A stretch of DNA of 64,000 nt, from positions 682,001-746,000 of the forward strand of contig NZ_CANMNP010000001.1 of assembly GCF_947499295.1 (NCBI RefSeq), written 5' to 3'. Under the pieces are notes generated by a model. That model made no database searches. It was not told the origin of the DNA and was given only the letters and a program-made list of their open reading frames with translations. Both the position numbers and the translations under genes were made by a program. This document shows, one piece after another, positions 1-7,729 of the stretch (the first letter of the stretch is position 1; every line of letters begins with the position of its first letter). This DNA comes from an uncultured Roseibium sp. (GTDB lineage Bacteria > Pseudomonadota > Alphaproteobacteria > Rhizobiales > Stappiaceae).

Positions 1-1295
1 TTCCGCGACGCTCCTTCATTCACGACCTCCAACCGGCCAGCCGTCAGCCTGATCTGCAAACCTTTGGCCGTGAAGGTTCCCGCAAAGACAAGCGACTTCG
101 CGTTCTGACTGATATTGATGAACCCACCTGCCCCCGCCAAGCGCGGTCCGAAGCGGGAAACATTGACGTTGCCAAGTGCATCGGCCTGGGCAAGTCCAAG
201 ACAGGCCATGTCCAGTCCGCCGCCATCATAAAAGTCAAACTGCACGTTCTGAGGAATGACCGCGTCGACATCCACGGCAGCACCGAAATCGAGACCGGAA
301 GCCGGTTGACCTCCAACAACCCCGGGCTCGGCAGTCAAGGTAACATGGTTCAACATGCCTTCTTCTGCGGCGACCGCGGCCACGCCTTCCGGCATTCCGA
401 TGCCCAGGTTTATGACGCCGTTGACGGGAAGTTCAAACGCACAGCGCCTAGCAATGATCTTGCGTGGGCCAAGCGGCATCGCCGGTATCTCACCGGCCGG
501 AGGACGAATGCGGTTGGTAAAGGCGTGGGAAAAATCGGTCTTGTAGGTCTGCATATGGTTTTCGGGCTTCGCCACCACCACGGCATCAACCAGGATACCG
601 GGTATCTGGACGTCGCGCGCCTGAAGACTGCGCCCGCGTGCAAGACGTTCCACCTGAACAATCACCACACCGCCTGCATTCTTGACTGCCATGGCCTGCG
701 CCAGATTGTCGATCACCAGGGCTTCGCGTTCCATGGTGACATTGCCGGCTTCATCCGCCGTCGTGCCACGCAGCAGGGCAACGGTGAGCTTCGGGGCCGG
801 GTAGAACAGATACTCTTCACCATCCACTTGCATCAGGTCAATTTGCGGTTCGGTGGACATGTCATTGATGGCGCCGCCGCCATTGCGCGGGTCGACGAAT
901 GTCTCGAGCCCGACTTTGGACAACATGCCCGGTTTGCCTGCTGCAGCGTCCCGATAGAGCTGGCTGATGCAACCCTGAGGCAGATTCCAGCCCTGAATTT
1001 TACCCGAGACAGCAAGCTCGGCTACTTTCGGGATCAAGCCCCAGTGGCCTCCGACCACCTTTTTCAAAAGGCCATCATGACCGAGCCTGTTTAAGCCCCT
1101 GTTCTTTCCATCTCCCTGGCCGGCAGCAAAAAACAACGACAGGTTTCTGGGAGTGCCATGCGCCAGAAATCTTGCTTCGATTGCCGCAAGCAGCTCGTCG
1201 GGAACTCCAATACCGACAAAACCGGATGTGGTGATGGTGTCGCCGTCCTTCACCAGGGCAGCGGCATCCGACGCAGATACAACCTTCCGCCGCAT
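1..1295 (-). CDS. Acetate/3-ketoacid CoA-transferase (YdiF/propionate CoA-transferase type), 3'-truncated by window edge
   Basis: This gene reads leftward and runs off the left edge; about 431 codons are visible. The start is the ATG at 1295, preceded by a strong GGGAGG ribosome site. The N-terminus carries the family's glycine-rich CoA-transferase I motif (ITTSGFVGIGVPDELL). The second half-domain has NLGIGMPEGVAAVA followed by LTAEPGVVGG, whose Glu matches the catalytic glutamate that forms the glutamyl-CoA thioester in this family. Enzymes of this type move CoA between acyl-CoA and acetate or a 3-keto acid in the cytoplasm. The family is usually about 520-530 residues, so the missing part is the C-terminal fifth. 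The fold is certain; the substrate is not. Confidence 0.85.
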   Translation of the reverse strand, partial: MRRKVVSASDAAALVKDGDTITTSGFVGIGVPDELLAAIEARFLAHGTPRNLSLFFAAGQGDGKNRGLNRLGHDGLLKKVVGGHWGLIPKVAELAVSGKIQGWNLPQGCISQLYRDAAAGKPGMLSKVGLETFVDPRNGGGAINDMSTEPQIDLMQVDGEEYLFYPAPKLTVALLRGTTADEAGNVTMEREALVIDNLAQAMAVKNAGGVVIVQVERLARGRSLQARDVQIPGILVDAVVVAKPENHMQTYKTDFSHAFTNRIRPPAGEIPAMPLGPRKIIARRCAFELPVNGVINLGIGMPEGVAAVAAEEGMLNHVTLTAEPGVVGGQPASGLDFGAAVDVDAVIPQNVQFDFYDGGGLDMACLGLAQADALGNVNVSRFGPRLAGAGGFINISQNAKSLVFAGTFTAKGLQIRLTAGRLEVVNEGASR

Positions 1296-2346
1296 GAAAT
1301 CCTCCCAGTTGTTTTTTGCCAGTTTGGAACGGGCAAGGAGGCGGCGTCCAGTAGCAACCTTCCTTCTTGTTGCTGTTCTTCGGTCTGGCGGGCAAGGAAA
1401 TGACGCACGCCTTTGCGGCGCGGCGGTGAACTCAGAGCTCCACGCAAAGTGCCTGTAGCATTGTACGTCGTGCGACAGTCAGACCAACGCGCCGAGATCG
1501 TACCAGCAGGTGAAGCTTGTCTCCGCCGCGCCATAAAGCAGGCATTTCGATCAAGAAGTGATTGCACATGTGGCTTTCAGGCACGGGAACTTCACCGGTT
1601 CATTCTTCAGGTGATGCGTGCGGAAAAACCTTGAGAAACAGAGATTTCGTGGACAGGCATCCTGACATCAGCCCAAACAAAAAGGGTGCCGGTTTGCACC
1701 AGCACCCCCCTGTTTGGAGCAAGACGCTCGTTTCGGCTACATTTCCGAGGAAACGCGATGCCAAATCGATCCTGGTCTCCAGACTTTCCAGCTTCCTTCC
1801 AGAAGCCTTTCAGCCCGTGTGTACGAAATCTGGCGGATTTCGAACCCACGCCGGTTACACGGATAGCCCGCCGTTACCGGTTTGCCGGAGCGCCAACTGC
1901 GTCACGTGGCCGCTGAAAGCGCATCCCATGCGGTTTCCCAAAACCTTCTGGTAAGTCATCCCTAAGGAAAACCCCCAGTCAACCTGGGCATGGGCTACTG
2001 ATTACCCAGTTTGGCGACCCGCTTACCAGGGCGGAACCTGTCTGGCTCAGTAGTTGATATGATAGTGATCAAATATTTAATTGCTGTCTACTGAGATATT
2101 TACTTTTCAACACCTACGGAATAACTCTGTTGACAATTTGTGAATAAGTCCGATCTTGAGTAATTTTTCTATTTTAACTACAAAATCTTAGCCGTGTTAA
2201 CGTTTTTTACTTCTGCAACGCAGCAAATCGCGACAGCTTTTGCGGCAACGCGGCAATTCATGACTGATGCGATCAGGCGCTTCAACAGGAGGCAACTGAG
2301 GCCTGATGAGGCGAGTTGAAAGGCTTCAAATTGTAAAAGAGATAGT
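1296..2346. other. Long intergenic region with no convincing protein gene; possible structured RNA
   Basis: I see no reading frame with plausible protein composition in this 1-kb stretch. It contains perfect long-range pairings: CTTTCAGC 1807-1814 with GCTGAAAG 1912-1919, and CCCATGC 1925-1931 with GCATGGG 1988-1994. An intrinsic terminator for the minus strand follows at 1679-1707. Together these suggest a leftward structured non-coding RNA of about 320 nt, of no family I recognise. The segment 2055-2205 is AT-rich and holds a TTGACA near 2129, but no good -10 goes with it. Confidence 0.4.
1679..1707 (-). terminator. Intrinsic terminator (leftward)
   Basis: On the minus strand GGGTGC and GCACCC (plus positions 1702-1707 and 1684-1689) form a 6-bp GC stem with a 12-nt loop. 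A run of five T follows (plus strand A run 1679-1683). No protein gene lies upstream on this strand, so it may end a small or structured RNA. Confidence 0.6.
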
Positions 2347-2421
2347 TGGCTGGGGTGGCTGGATTCGAACCAGCGCATGGCGGTACCAAAAACCGCTGCC
2401 TTACCGCTTGGCTACACCCCA
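2347..2421 (-). tRNA. tRNA-Gln (anticodon TTG)
   Basis: A full cloverleaf is readable on the minus strand. The acceptor TGGGGTG pairs with CACCCCA, followed by discriminator G and an encoded CCA. The anticodon stem GCGGT/ACCGC holds loop TTTTGGT, giving anticodon TTG. The T arm has the canonical GGTTCGAATCC. Length is 75 nt including CCA. Confidence 0.95.
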
Positions 2422-2787
2422 AGGCCGTGGGAGAGGTGTATAGCGGGGCCGGTTCTGAAGCGCAAGCCTTGCCGGGCTCAATCTTTGAGCTGTTTGAAGT
2501 GGTTTTCCCCAGAAGGCTTTGCACATGAATTGACCGGACAATACAGAGCATATCGGGAAGCACATCATAGGGCTGTATTTCCCGGGATTTCTCGATGCTA
2601 CCTATTCCAGTGAATTTCCGGCGTTTTGACCTAACATTCTGAATTTGTATCGAAAACCAAAAAAAATCTGCCCGCTTCAGCAATTTTCTTGCGGGAACAA
2701 GTCAGCTTTGCTAAATGACCCTCCACGCAGCGGGCCCTTGCCACGCTGTTCCCGATGGATCTAGTCTTGTGCGATCCAATCAAGTGT

Positions 2788-2864
2788 CGGAGTGTAGCGC
2801 AGCCTGGTAGCGCACCTCGTTCGGGACGAGGGGGTCGGAGGTTCGAATCCTCTCACTCCGACCA
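2788..2864 (+). tRNA. tRNA-Pro (anticodon CGG), prophage integration site
   Basis: The acceptor CGGAGTG pairs with CACTCCG, followed by A and CCA. The anticodon stem CCTCG/CGAGG holds loop TTCGGGA, giving CGG. The last 46 bases are repeated at 43636-43681, so this gene is the attachment site. Integration leaves the tRNA intact because the element supplies an identical 3' end. Confidence 0.96.
2819..2864 (+). other. attL core (46-bp repeat within tRNA-Pro)
   Basis: These bases match 43636-43681 exactly. Identity stops at C2818 versus T43635 on the left and A2865 versus T43682 on the right. The core covers the anticodon loop to CCA, typical of tyrosine-integrase tRNA targets. Confidence 0.93.
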
Positions 2865-2905
2865 ATCTTTTCAATGACTTAGCGGCTAATCGGGAGCACT
2901 AAACT

Positions 2906-3190
2906 ATGCCACCCGACAGATTACCCGACGGAAAAAGCACCAAGCCACTCACGATTGCCGATGCAAAGGAGCACTGCGACGGCGTTCAGGTTCACTGTTT
3001 AAGTTGCTCAAATTTTACCGTGCTCGGTTTTGAAAACTTTCGCGATACGGCCGTCATTGCTGAACTTTCCAAGCGGCACAAGTTCGTGTGTACCCGCTGC
3101 GGCCATTCGCTAGCTGAGACCCGACCAAACTACAATATCAAAGACGGCCAACGGGCTTGGTATGGACTTACAAAACGAGAGAATGACTAG
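2906..3190 (+). CDS. Small zinc-ribbon-like hypothetical protein
   Basis: 94 residues, first gene inside attL. Two Cys pairs (CLSC near residue 32 and CTRCG near 71) are spaced like a zinc ribbon; the rest matches no family I know. The ATG has a GGGAG ribosome site 9 nt upstream. It converges with the leftward gene 3187-3417 and overlaps its end by 4 bp. A DNA- or RNA-binding role is possible but only inferred from the Cys pairs. Confidence 0.6.
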   Translation: MPPDRLPDGKSTKPLTIADAKEHCDGVQVHCLSCSNFTVLGFENFRDTAVIAELSKRHKFVCTRCGHSLAETRPNYNIKDGQRAWYGLTKREND

Positions 3191-3417
3191 CGCGCTTTCA
3201 GGCGGCGCGCGATCTCTTCCTGTACGCGACGTTCTATTTCCTCGCGATAGTCCAATTCTTTGAACAAGCCAGATCTAACGACATCCAAGTCGTCTTCGCC
3301 AGGGCGCTTTACGGCCTTGATGCGCTCGCCAGTACCCTCCGGCAAAGTGAGCGTTTTTCGCTCTGGAAATTCCTTAGTGCGCCCCATGTCGCCGAATTGA
3401 ACTTCAATTTCGAGCAT
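3187..3417 (-). CDS. Small charged hypothetical protein
   Basis: 76 residues from the ATG at 3417 (a TTG two codons upstream is the alternative). The N-terminal half is beta-prone, with LEIEVQFGD and KTLTLPEGT. The C-terminus is a basic/acidic helix ending EEIARRLKAR. It is divergent from the capsule-type gene at 3514, so the 97-bp gap between them must hold both promoters. No function recognised. Confidence 0.5.
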   Translation of the reverse strand: MLEIEVQFGDMGRTKEFPERKTLTLPEGTGERIKAVKRPGEDDLDVVRSGLFKELDYREEIERRVQEEIARRLKAR

Positions 3418-3513
3418 CGTCAACCAACCCTAAATAACGTGTATATGATATTGACACGCAACCTTAGTTTATGCGCTTTATCATGTATACGATTTATCTT
3501 GAGGTTTTTGACC

Positions 3514-4665
3514 ATGCAACATTTCCTAGATGGCCTGGTGCGTTACGCCCGAATCCCGGCCAGACGATTGAAACGACCAGACGGCCCCGTGCCCGCGTAT
3601 CTTGTCGGTTTCAGCAGATGGAAAACGTTCATGCCAGATTGGCTGCATGGCAGACAAATCAGGATGCTCCCCATGAAACCGACAGAGCGACAGTGGCTGC
3701 TAAAATGGCAACCGTGGATTCTATGGGACAAAAGATCTGAGATTTACGTCTGGAGCTACAATGACAGGCCGTTCATTCGGAAGTTTCTTGAAAAACGAAG
3801 TTATCCGGTTGTTCGTGTCGAGGACGGGTTTTTGAGGTCTGTAAAACTCGGCGCTGAACACTTTGAACCGATTTCAATGGTGTTTGACCGGTCAGGCGGG
3901 CTCTATTTCGATGCCACTAGACCGAACGATTTGGAGAACCTGATTCAGTCTTTTGACAGGGACAAGAACCAACTGCTGATTGCGCGCGCAAAAAGCGGGA
4001 TTGAACGGCTCTTGGAAACCCGCTTGTCGAAGTACAACACGTCGAACGACTACAATGCAGCAGAACTCTATGGCCCCAAACACCGAAAGCGCGTTCTTGT
4101 CGTCGGCCAGGTCGAAGGCGACATGTCAATGAAACTCGGCATGGAACGCCAGATGACCAACAATGAGCTTGTGTGGTACGCGGCGCGAGAGAACCCGGAT
4201 GCGGAAATCATCTACAAGCCACACCCAGAGGTTTTGCGCGGCATCCGAAAAGACCCACCGCAATCAGACCCTGCGGAGGTAAGGCGCGTTGCGCGAGTAT
4301 TGACAGAAGACGTGACACTTGCCGACGCATTCGAAACCATCGACCACGTTTACACGATGACATCACTATCCGGCTTTGAAGCTTTGCTAAGAGGCATCAA
4401 GGTCACCTGCCTTGGCATGCCGTTTTATGCCGGATATGGTCTGACCGACGACAGGCAAGCCTGCGGGCGAAGGACAGCACGGCCGACGGTCGAAGAGATA
4501 TTCGCCGCAGCCTACATCCTTTATCCGCGCTACTTTGATCCTATCCTGAAAGAGCCAATCAGCTTTGAACAGGCTCTAGACCTGCTCGCATTCATGCGCG
4601 ACAGGCTGATGGAAAACCGAGAAAAACAAGAGCCGGAAGTAGCACCGCTAGCGGCGCTTGGCTAG
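3514..4665 (+). CDS. KpsC/LipB-family capsule polysaccharide (Kdo transferase-like) protein, phage-borne
   Basis: 383 residues of the Capsule_synth family. KpsC/LipB enzymes add beta-Kdo linker residues to lipid anchors of capsules. Family motifs are clear: VEDGFLRSVKLG near residue 105, YKPHPEVL near 225, TSLSGFEALLRG near 290 and CLGMPFYAGYGLTDD near 307. Full KpsC has two such modules in about 670 residues; this protein has one. The start chosen is the ATG at 3514 with GAGG at 3501-3504. An in-frame upstream extension to 3397 would overlap the divergent neighbour and its promoter, so I reject it. Being inside a prophage, it is likely a lysogenic-conversion gene that alters the host surface; that role is inferred. 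Confidence 0.8.
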   Translation: MQHFLDGLVRYARIPARRLKRPDGPVPAYLVGFSRWKTFMPDWLHGRQIRMLPMKPTERQWLLKWQPWILWDKRSEIYVWSYNDRPFIRKFLEKRSYPVVRVEDGFLRSVKLGAEHFEPISMVFDRSGGLYFDATRPNDLENLIQSFDRDKNQLLIARAKSGIERLLETRLSKYNTSNDYNAAELYGPKHRKRVLVVGQVEGDMSMKLGMERQMTNNELVWYAARENPDAEIIYKPHPEVLRGIRKDPPQSDPAEVRRVARVLTEDVTLADAFETIDHVYTMTSLSGFEALLRGIKVTCLGMPFYAGYGLTDDRQACGRRTARPTVEEIFAAAYILYPRYFDPILKEPISFEQALDLLAFMRDRLMENREKQEPEVAPLAALG

Positions 4666-4674
4666 GCTCCTTTG

Positions 4675-4962
4675 TTAAAGCCCCAATTTCCGAAGTCTAT
4701 CCTCGCGTAGATTGAAATCTATCTTTACGCCTTCCGACATGATCGCCTCTTTGTTCAACTCAAGAAACGCCGGGACCCAATCGTTACCGACGGACGCGCC
4801 GGGGTGCCGTTCACGGTAGGCAATCAACCATTGAGCGGCCCGCCGTTCCCATCCATAGAACCAGGTTCGCGGGCCAAGAGGGTTTTCATAGGCGCGCTGC
4901 ATTTCTGTCGTAAGCATTTCGCCCAGGGCCTCAGCAGCCTGTTTTTCAATCTCAAATTCCAC
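4675..4962 (-). CDS. Hypothetical phage protein
   Basis: 95 residues from a GTG start, with AAGGAGCGG upstream. It is mixed alpha-helical and charged, with a Trp-rich centre (TWFYGWERRAAQWL). Its stop is 10 bp from the convergent KpsC-like gene. It lies downstream of 4974-5198 and the recombinase in one leftward group. No function recognised. Confidence 0.55.
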   Translation of the reverse strand: MEFEIEKQAAEALGEMLTTEMQRAYENPLGPRTWFYGWERRAAQWLIAYRERHPGASVGNDWVPAFLELNKEAIMSEGVKIDFNLREDRLRKLGL

Positions 4963-4973
4963 GCATCCGCTCC

Positions 4974-5198
4974 TTATGAGTCACAGTTTTTCGGCTCGAA
5001 GGCGTACACATCAGCCGGTTTATCGAGCGGTTTCCATGCCACCATGTAAGGCCACTCGTGCTTGATCTTTTGCTTATGGGAATAGTCCCGGAACTCGTCA
5101 CCATCCCACCAACAGATATCAATCTGCGGCCCTGCGGTCGTGATCAAGAACGCCTCACCGGTTTTTGGTGCGGTCGATATGTCTTGCCAATCACTCAC
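4974..5198 (-). CDS. DUF551-like small phage protein
   Basis: 74 residues, GTG start with AGGAGCGG upstream. It opens with MSDWQDISTAPKTGEAFL, the WxxISTAPKxG signature of the DUF551 family of small phage proteins of unknown function. It lies 11 bp downstream of the recombinase gene stop and is likely co-transcribed with it. Confidence 0.65.
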   Translation of the reverse strand: MSDWQDISTAPKTGEAFLITTAGPQIDICWWDGDEFRDYSHKQKIKHEWPYMVAWKPLDKPADVYAFEPKNCDS

Positions 5199-5209
5199 GG
5201 CGTCCGCTC

Positions 5210-5851
5210 CTACTCTGTTTCGTCCTCTTCGGCCATTTTCTCAAAGATCGCATCGCGTTCTTCCAAGAAATTCTTGCGTAGCGTCGTGACGCTATGGCCG
5301 TATTTGTCCTTGAGCTTTGCCCAGCTCATTTTCGGGTTTGCCAGATCGGCGCGGATCGCGGCCAACTTGGCGGCGGGTATCCGGTCCTTGAGCATCTTCG
5401 GCCCAGGCGACCAACCCCGTTTTTTCTTCGCGGCTATCCCGGCCTTTGTTCGCTCCGAAGTCAGATCCCGTTCCAACTGAGCCAATGACGCCAAGAGGTG
5501 AAACATAAAGTTTCCCATGGCGGTGCGCGTATCGATCTGGTCGCGAAGGCTTACGAAATTGATGTCTCTATCCTTCAGAAAACCCATGAATTTGATCAGA
5601 TCGCCAACATCACGGCCTAACCGATCCAGCTTCCAAACAACGAGCGTATCTCCCGGCGCAAGACTCTTTTTCAACCATTCAAGTTGCTTCCGTTTCACCC
5701 GATACGCAGACTTCTTTTCCTTGAACACAAAGGTGCAGCCGTACTCTTCAAGAGCCTGTAGCTGCATATCAAGGTTTTGGTCTTCAGTGCTCACTCGAGC
5801 ATAGCCGTAGACCCGCGTCTCATATGGAAAGTCGCCGCCTGACTCAGTCAT
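5210..5851 (-). CDS. Serine recombinase (resolvase/invertase family)
   Basis: 213 residues. The N-terminal catalytic domain has YGYARVSTEDQ with nucleophile Ser21, then VVWKLDRLGRD and the long E-helix region. The C-terminal 45 residues form a helix-turn-helix. It is the small-resolvase size of Hin/Gin/Tn3 resolvases, which cut and rejoin DNA through a 5'-phosphoserine link. The leftward start at 5851 lies inside an 11-bp inverted repeat (5838-5908), which could be its own binding site. I found no invertible segment or partner sites, so inversion of the tail-fibre gene is only a possibility. Confidence 0.88.
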   Translation of the reverse strand: MTESGGDFPYETRVYGYARVSTEDQNLDMQLQALEEYGCTFVFKEKKSAYRVKRKQLEWLKKSLAPGDTLVVWKLDRLGRDVGDLIKFMGFLKDRDINFVSLRDQIDTRTAMGNFMFHLLASLAQLERDLTSERTKAGIAAKKKRGWSPGPKMLKDRIPAAKLAAIRADLANPKMSWAKLKDKYGHSVTTLRKNFLEERDAIFEKMAEEDETE

Positions 5852-5908
5852 AACCCTGTTCGATTTCCTGAATTTCCAAAGCGTTTTTCAGCTTACAACT
5901 GAGTCAGG
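5838..5908. promoter_or_regulatory. Inverted repeat over the recombinase start
   Basis: CCTGACTCAGT at 5838-5848 is repeated in inverse as ACTGAGTCAGG at 5898-5908, perfect over 11 bp with a 49-bp centre. It covers the recombinase start codon and leader. It may be an operator or a recombination subsite. Confidence 0.45.
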
Positions 5909-5915
5909 AACTCTG

Positions 5916-6077
5916 TCAGGATTTTTCGGTCTCTCCGATGAACTTTTTCAAGGCGGCCTCAAGCACAGCAGTCTTGGACGGCGGGACCGGCTGCGCCGCA
6001 ATCCACTCGTCCAATTTCTTCAAGATCTCAGGATCAAGCGCGAAGCTGACCATTTTTTTTCTGCGTGCCATTTCCAT
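5916..6077 (-). CDS. Ribbon-helix-helix (CopG/Arc-type) DNA-binding protein
   Basis: About 53 residues. A basic ARRKKMVSFALDPEILKKL strand-helix start, then SKTAVLEAALKKFIGE, is the classic RHH layout of small repressors and antitoxins. The start is uncertain (6077 or 6071). A longer version from 6113 would be encoded inside the operator, so I reject it. The gene lies directly beside the perfect palindrome 6105-6140 and 64 bp upstream of the recombinase. It probably represses itself and the divergent gene 6229-6507. Confidence 0.7.
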   Translation of the reverse strand: MEMARRKKMVSFALDPEILKKLDEWIAAQPVPPSKTAVLEAALKKFIGETEKS

Positions 6078-6104
6078 GGTTAAGCACATACCTGCTGAGT
6101 CTGC

Positions 6105-6140
6105 AAATGTCAATACACGATTATAAATGTATTGACATTT
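6105..6140. promoter_or_regulatory. Perfect 13-bp-arm palindrome with divergent promoters
   Basis: AAATGTCAATACA at 6105-6117 pairs with its exact inverse at 6128-6140, with a 10-bp centre. Each arm contains a consensus TTGACA -35. Rightward, TTGACA 6132-6137 is followed by TACACT 6154-6159 at 16 bp. Leftward, TTGACA 6113-6108 is followed by TATGTG at 17 bp. A bound dimer would block both promoters. The RHH protein at 5916 is the obvious ligand. Confidence 0.7.
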
Positions 6141-6228
6141 GTTAACGTGTCGTTACACTATCCTCAGCCACCTGGGTATGTGGCAACTAAACTGCCCGCA
6201 GATTTCAATGAGGAAGGCCCGGTTGATC

Positions 6229-6507
6229 ATGAGCATTGCAGCAAAAAAGCACGATTGCCCAACCTGCCGGTGCACAGAGCCGGTCGACATTGATGCGATG
6301 ATCAAAGATGCCAAGCTGCTTGAACGGGCACGCGACATCCTTGCGACGCATCACAAGTGGCAGTGCGAGGCCGAAGGGCTGACTATGGAATATGAGCACG
6401 AGGGAAAAACAGAGCGCGTCGATATCTCTCAAGAATACGGGGACAGCACGCTTTGCGAAGAGACTGCCGAAGTGCTTTCCGCCCTCAATCGCAAACTCAA
6501 CAATTAG
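6229..6507 (+). CDS. Hypothetical phage protein with Cys motif
   Basis: 92 residues, ATG at 6229 with AGGAAGG at 6211-6217. The N-terminus has CPTCRC, a possible half zinc site; the rest is acidic and helical. It is the first gene of a short rightward group (6229-6982) driven by the palindrome-controlled promoter. No function recognised. Confidence 0.55.
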   Translation: MSIAAKKHDCPTCRCTEPVDIDAMIKDAKLLERARDILATHHKWQCEAEGLTMEYEHEGKTERVDISQEYGDSTLCEETAEVLSALNRKLNN

Positions 6508-6520
6508 AGGCCCCTGACCA

Positions 6521-6718
6521 ATGGTGATGGTTTCAATAGAGATCAGGCAAACCGCAGAAGAGCTGCCACCGAAAGGCGTGCCGGTTATCATCGCGGGCGG
6601 TGTGGCAATGATGAAAACAGGCAATGAATGGTTCACCGGCATGGAAGAGCCGTTGTTTCAAAGGCCGCTCGAATGGACACCGAAATGGTGGATGAAAATT
6701 CCAACCGAAAACAAGTAA
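6521..6718 (+). CDS. DUF551-like small phage protein
   Basis: 65 residues. PPKGVPVIIAGG, a variable middle, and a final WTPKWWMKIP resemble the strands and WMPLP ending of DUF551 proteins. It follows the 6229 gene by 13 bp and has AGAGG 10 nt upstream of the ATG. Function unknown. Confidence 0.55.
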   Translation: MVMVSIEIRQTAEELPPKGVPVIIAGGVAMMKTGNEWFTGMEEPLFQRPLEWTPKWWMKIPTENK

Positions 6719-6733
6719 GCGGAAAGGCGCGTC

Positions 6734-6982
6734 ATGGACAGCAGCGCATTCAATCATTGGGGCGATGGCCTCTCAGGAAACCAAGCTCTCTGGGGCTTGT
6801 TTGGGATCCCGGCAATACTCGCGTGGATCGGCGCTGGCCTTGCTTGGCTGCTTGCACCTCACCTCGCCATTGATCCTGAGCCGCTTCTTTGGGCGCTCTA
6901 TTTCGCAGGCGGTTGGTTCGGGCTTCTGATCGTCATTTTTGGCGGCTGGCTCGGCCTGCTCGCCGTCACTGCAATGATGTAA
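6734..6982 (+). CDS. Small two-TM membrane protein
   Basis: 82 residues with two hydrophobic segments, about 20-42 and 52-80, rich in Gly and Trp. GGAAAGG precedes the ATG. It is the last gene of the rightward group and converges on the lysis genes. Holins have this size and topology, but its strand and likely lysogenic promoter argue against a late holin role. Confidence 0.55.
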   Translation: MDSSAFNHWGDGLSGNQALWGLFGIPAILAWIGAGLAWLLAPHLAIDPEPLLWALYFAGGWFGLLIVIFGGWLGLLAVTAMM

Positions 6983-7000
6983 CCAGGAAGGCCCCTCAAT

Positions 7001-7360
7001 CTAGGGACCATTACCCAACGACTGCTTGATTTCGGCCGCCAATCGCGTCGGCATTGTTTCTAACTTTGCGGTCAATTTCTCTATCGCATCGACCAGGCGG
7101 CTTTCAACTTCCTTCAAATGATCGACAGATGCATATTCACGCGCCACAGATAACTTGTAGTCAGTGAAGTCCGCGCGAAGTACCTTCACTTCCTGCAATA
7201 CCTCTTCTTTGACACGGCTGATACGGTCATGAAGTTTATTCTCTGCGTCCCGCTGTTGCCGTGCCTGAGCCCTGTCTCGGGCCAGAACTCCGCCGACAGC
7301 CGCAACCGCTGTTAGCGCAATCCCAATGAGCCAAACGTCACCCGAATCCACGCCGCTCAT
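7001..7360 (-). CDS. Membrane-anchored coiled-coil protein of the lysis cassette
   Basis: 119 residues from the ATG at 7360, which overlaps the o-spanin stop (ATGA). One TM helix lies near residues 10-28 (VWLIGIALTAVAAVGGVLA), followed by about 80 residues of charged coiled coil. Single-TM coiled-coil proteins are common beside phage lysis genes; the role here is unknown. It is the last gene of the late leftward operon. Confidence 0.6.
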   Translation of the reverse strand: MSGVDSGDVWLIGIALTAVAAVGGVLARDRAQARQQRDAENKLHDRISRVKEEVLQEVKVLRADFTDYKLSVAREYASVDHLKEVESRLVDAIEKLTAKLETMPTRLAAEIKQSLGNGP

Positions 7361-7569
7361 TTGCAGCCCGCGTCTTTTGCGCACTGACTGTTGTGAGCTG
7401 CGACTTGCCTAGCAAAAGGTAAGTCGCTTTTCAGGACATGCTTTCGCGTCGAGGCGTTCGGCGTGAGTTTGGAGTATCCGGCACCGTCACTCACATTCCC
7501 CGTCGTCTCGCATGCTACCACCAAGCCAACCGCACAGCTCAGAACTATCCATCTCACGAATTTCTGCAT
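7357..7569 (-). CDS. Rz1-like outer-membrane spanin lipoprotein (o-spanin)
   Basis: 70 residues with a lipoprotein signal: basic start, hydrophobic core, lipobox VVAC with Cys20. The mature part is about 51 residues. Its start lies inside the i-spanin gene in another frame (83-bp overlap), the standard embedded Rz/Rz1 arrangement. With the i-spanin it would bridge inner and outer membranes and fuse them after cell-wall digestion. The call rests on lipobox plus overlap, since spanins have little sequence conservation. Confidence 0.75.
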   Translation of the reverse strand: MQKFVRWIVLSCAVGLVVACETTGNVSDGAGYSKLTPNASTRKHVLKSDLPFARQVAAHNSQCAKDAGCK

Positions 7570-7729
7570 TTGTCTCAGCCCTTTCTGTGAGCTGGTTTAT
7601 TGTGGTTTGAAGTGATTTCTTACGCTCACTGGCGACACCATTGGAGTATCCCGCCCAATAGATCCCGCCAGCGACGATTGAAAGCGATATCAGGCTGATT
7701 GCGATGATTTTGAGATTGAAGCCAAACAT
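7487..7729 (-). CDS. Rz-like inner-membrane spanin (i-spanin)
   Basis: 80 residues from the ATG at 7729, which overlaps the endolysin stop as TGATG, so translation is probably coupled. An N-terminal signal-anchor (residues about 7-27) is followed by a short charged coiled coil. The Cys-containing tail ends GWLGGSMRDDGECE. It is short for an Rz protein but has the right topology and is overlapped by a lipoprotein gene. Confidence 0.72.
   Translation of the reverse strand: MFGFNLKIIAISLISLSIVAGGIYWAGYSNGVASERKKSLQTTINQLTERAETNAEIREMDSSELCGWLGGSMRDDGECE

Noticed and set aside
306-1094. 262-codon rightward frame
   Set aside because: Antisense of the CoA-transferase, whose motifs and ribosome site are clear on the other strand.
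1835-1925. tRNA-like segment on the minus strand with GGGTTCGAAATCC
   Set aside because: A T-arm-like hairpin exists, but no matching acceptor, D arm or anticodon stem could be built and no CCA follows; also not a two-piece tmRNA layout.
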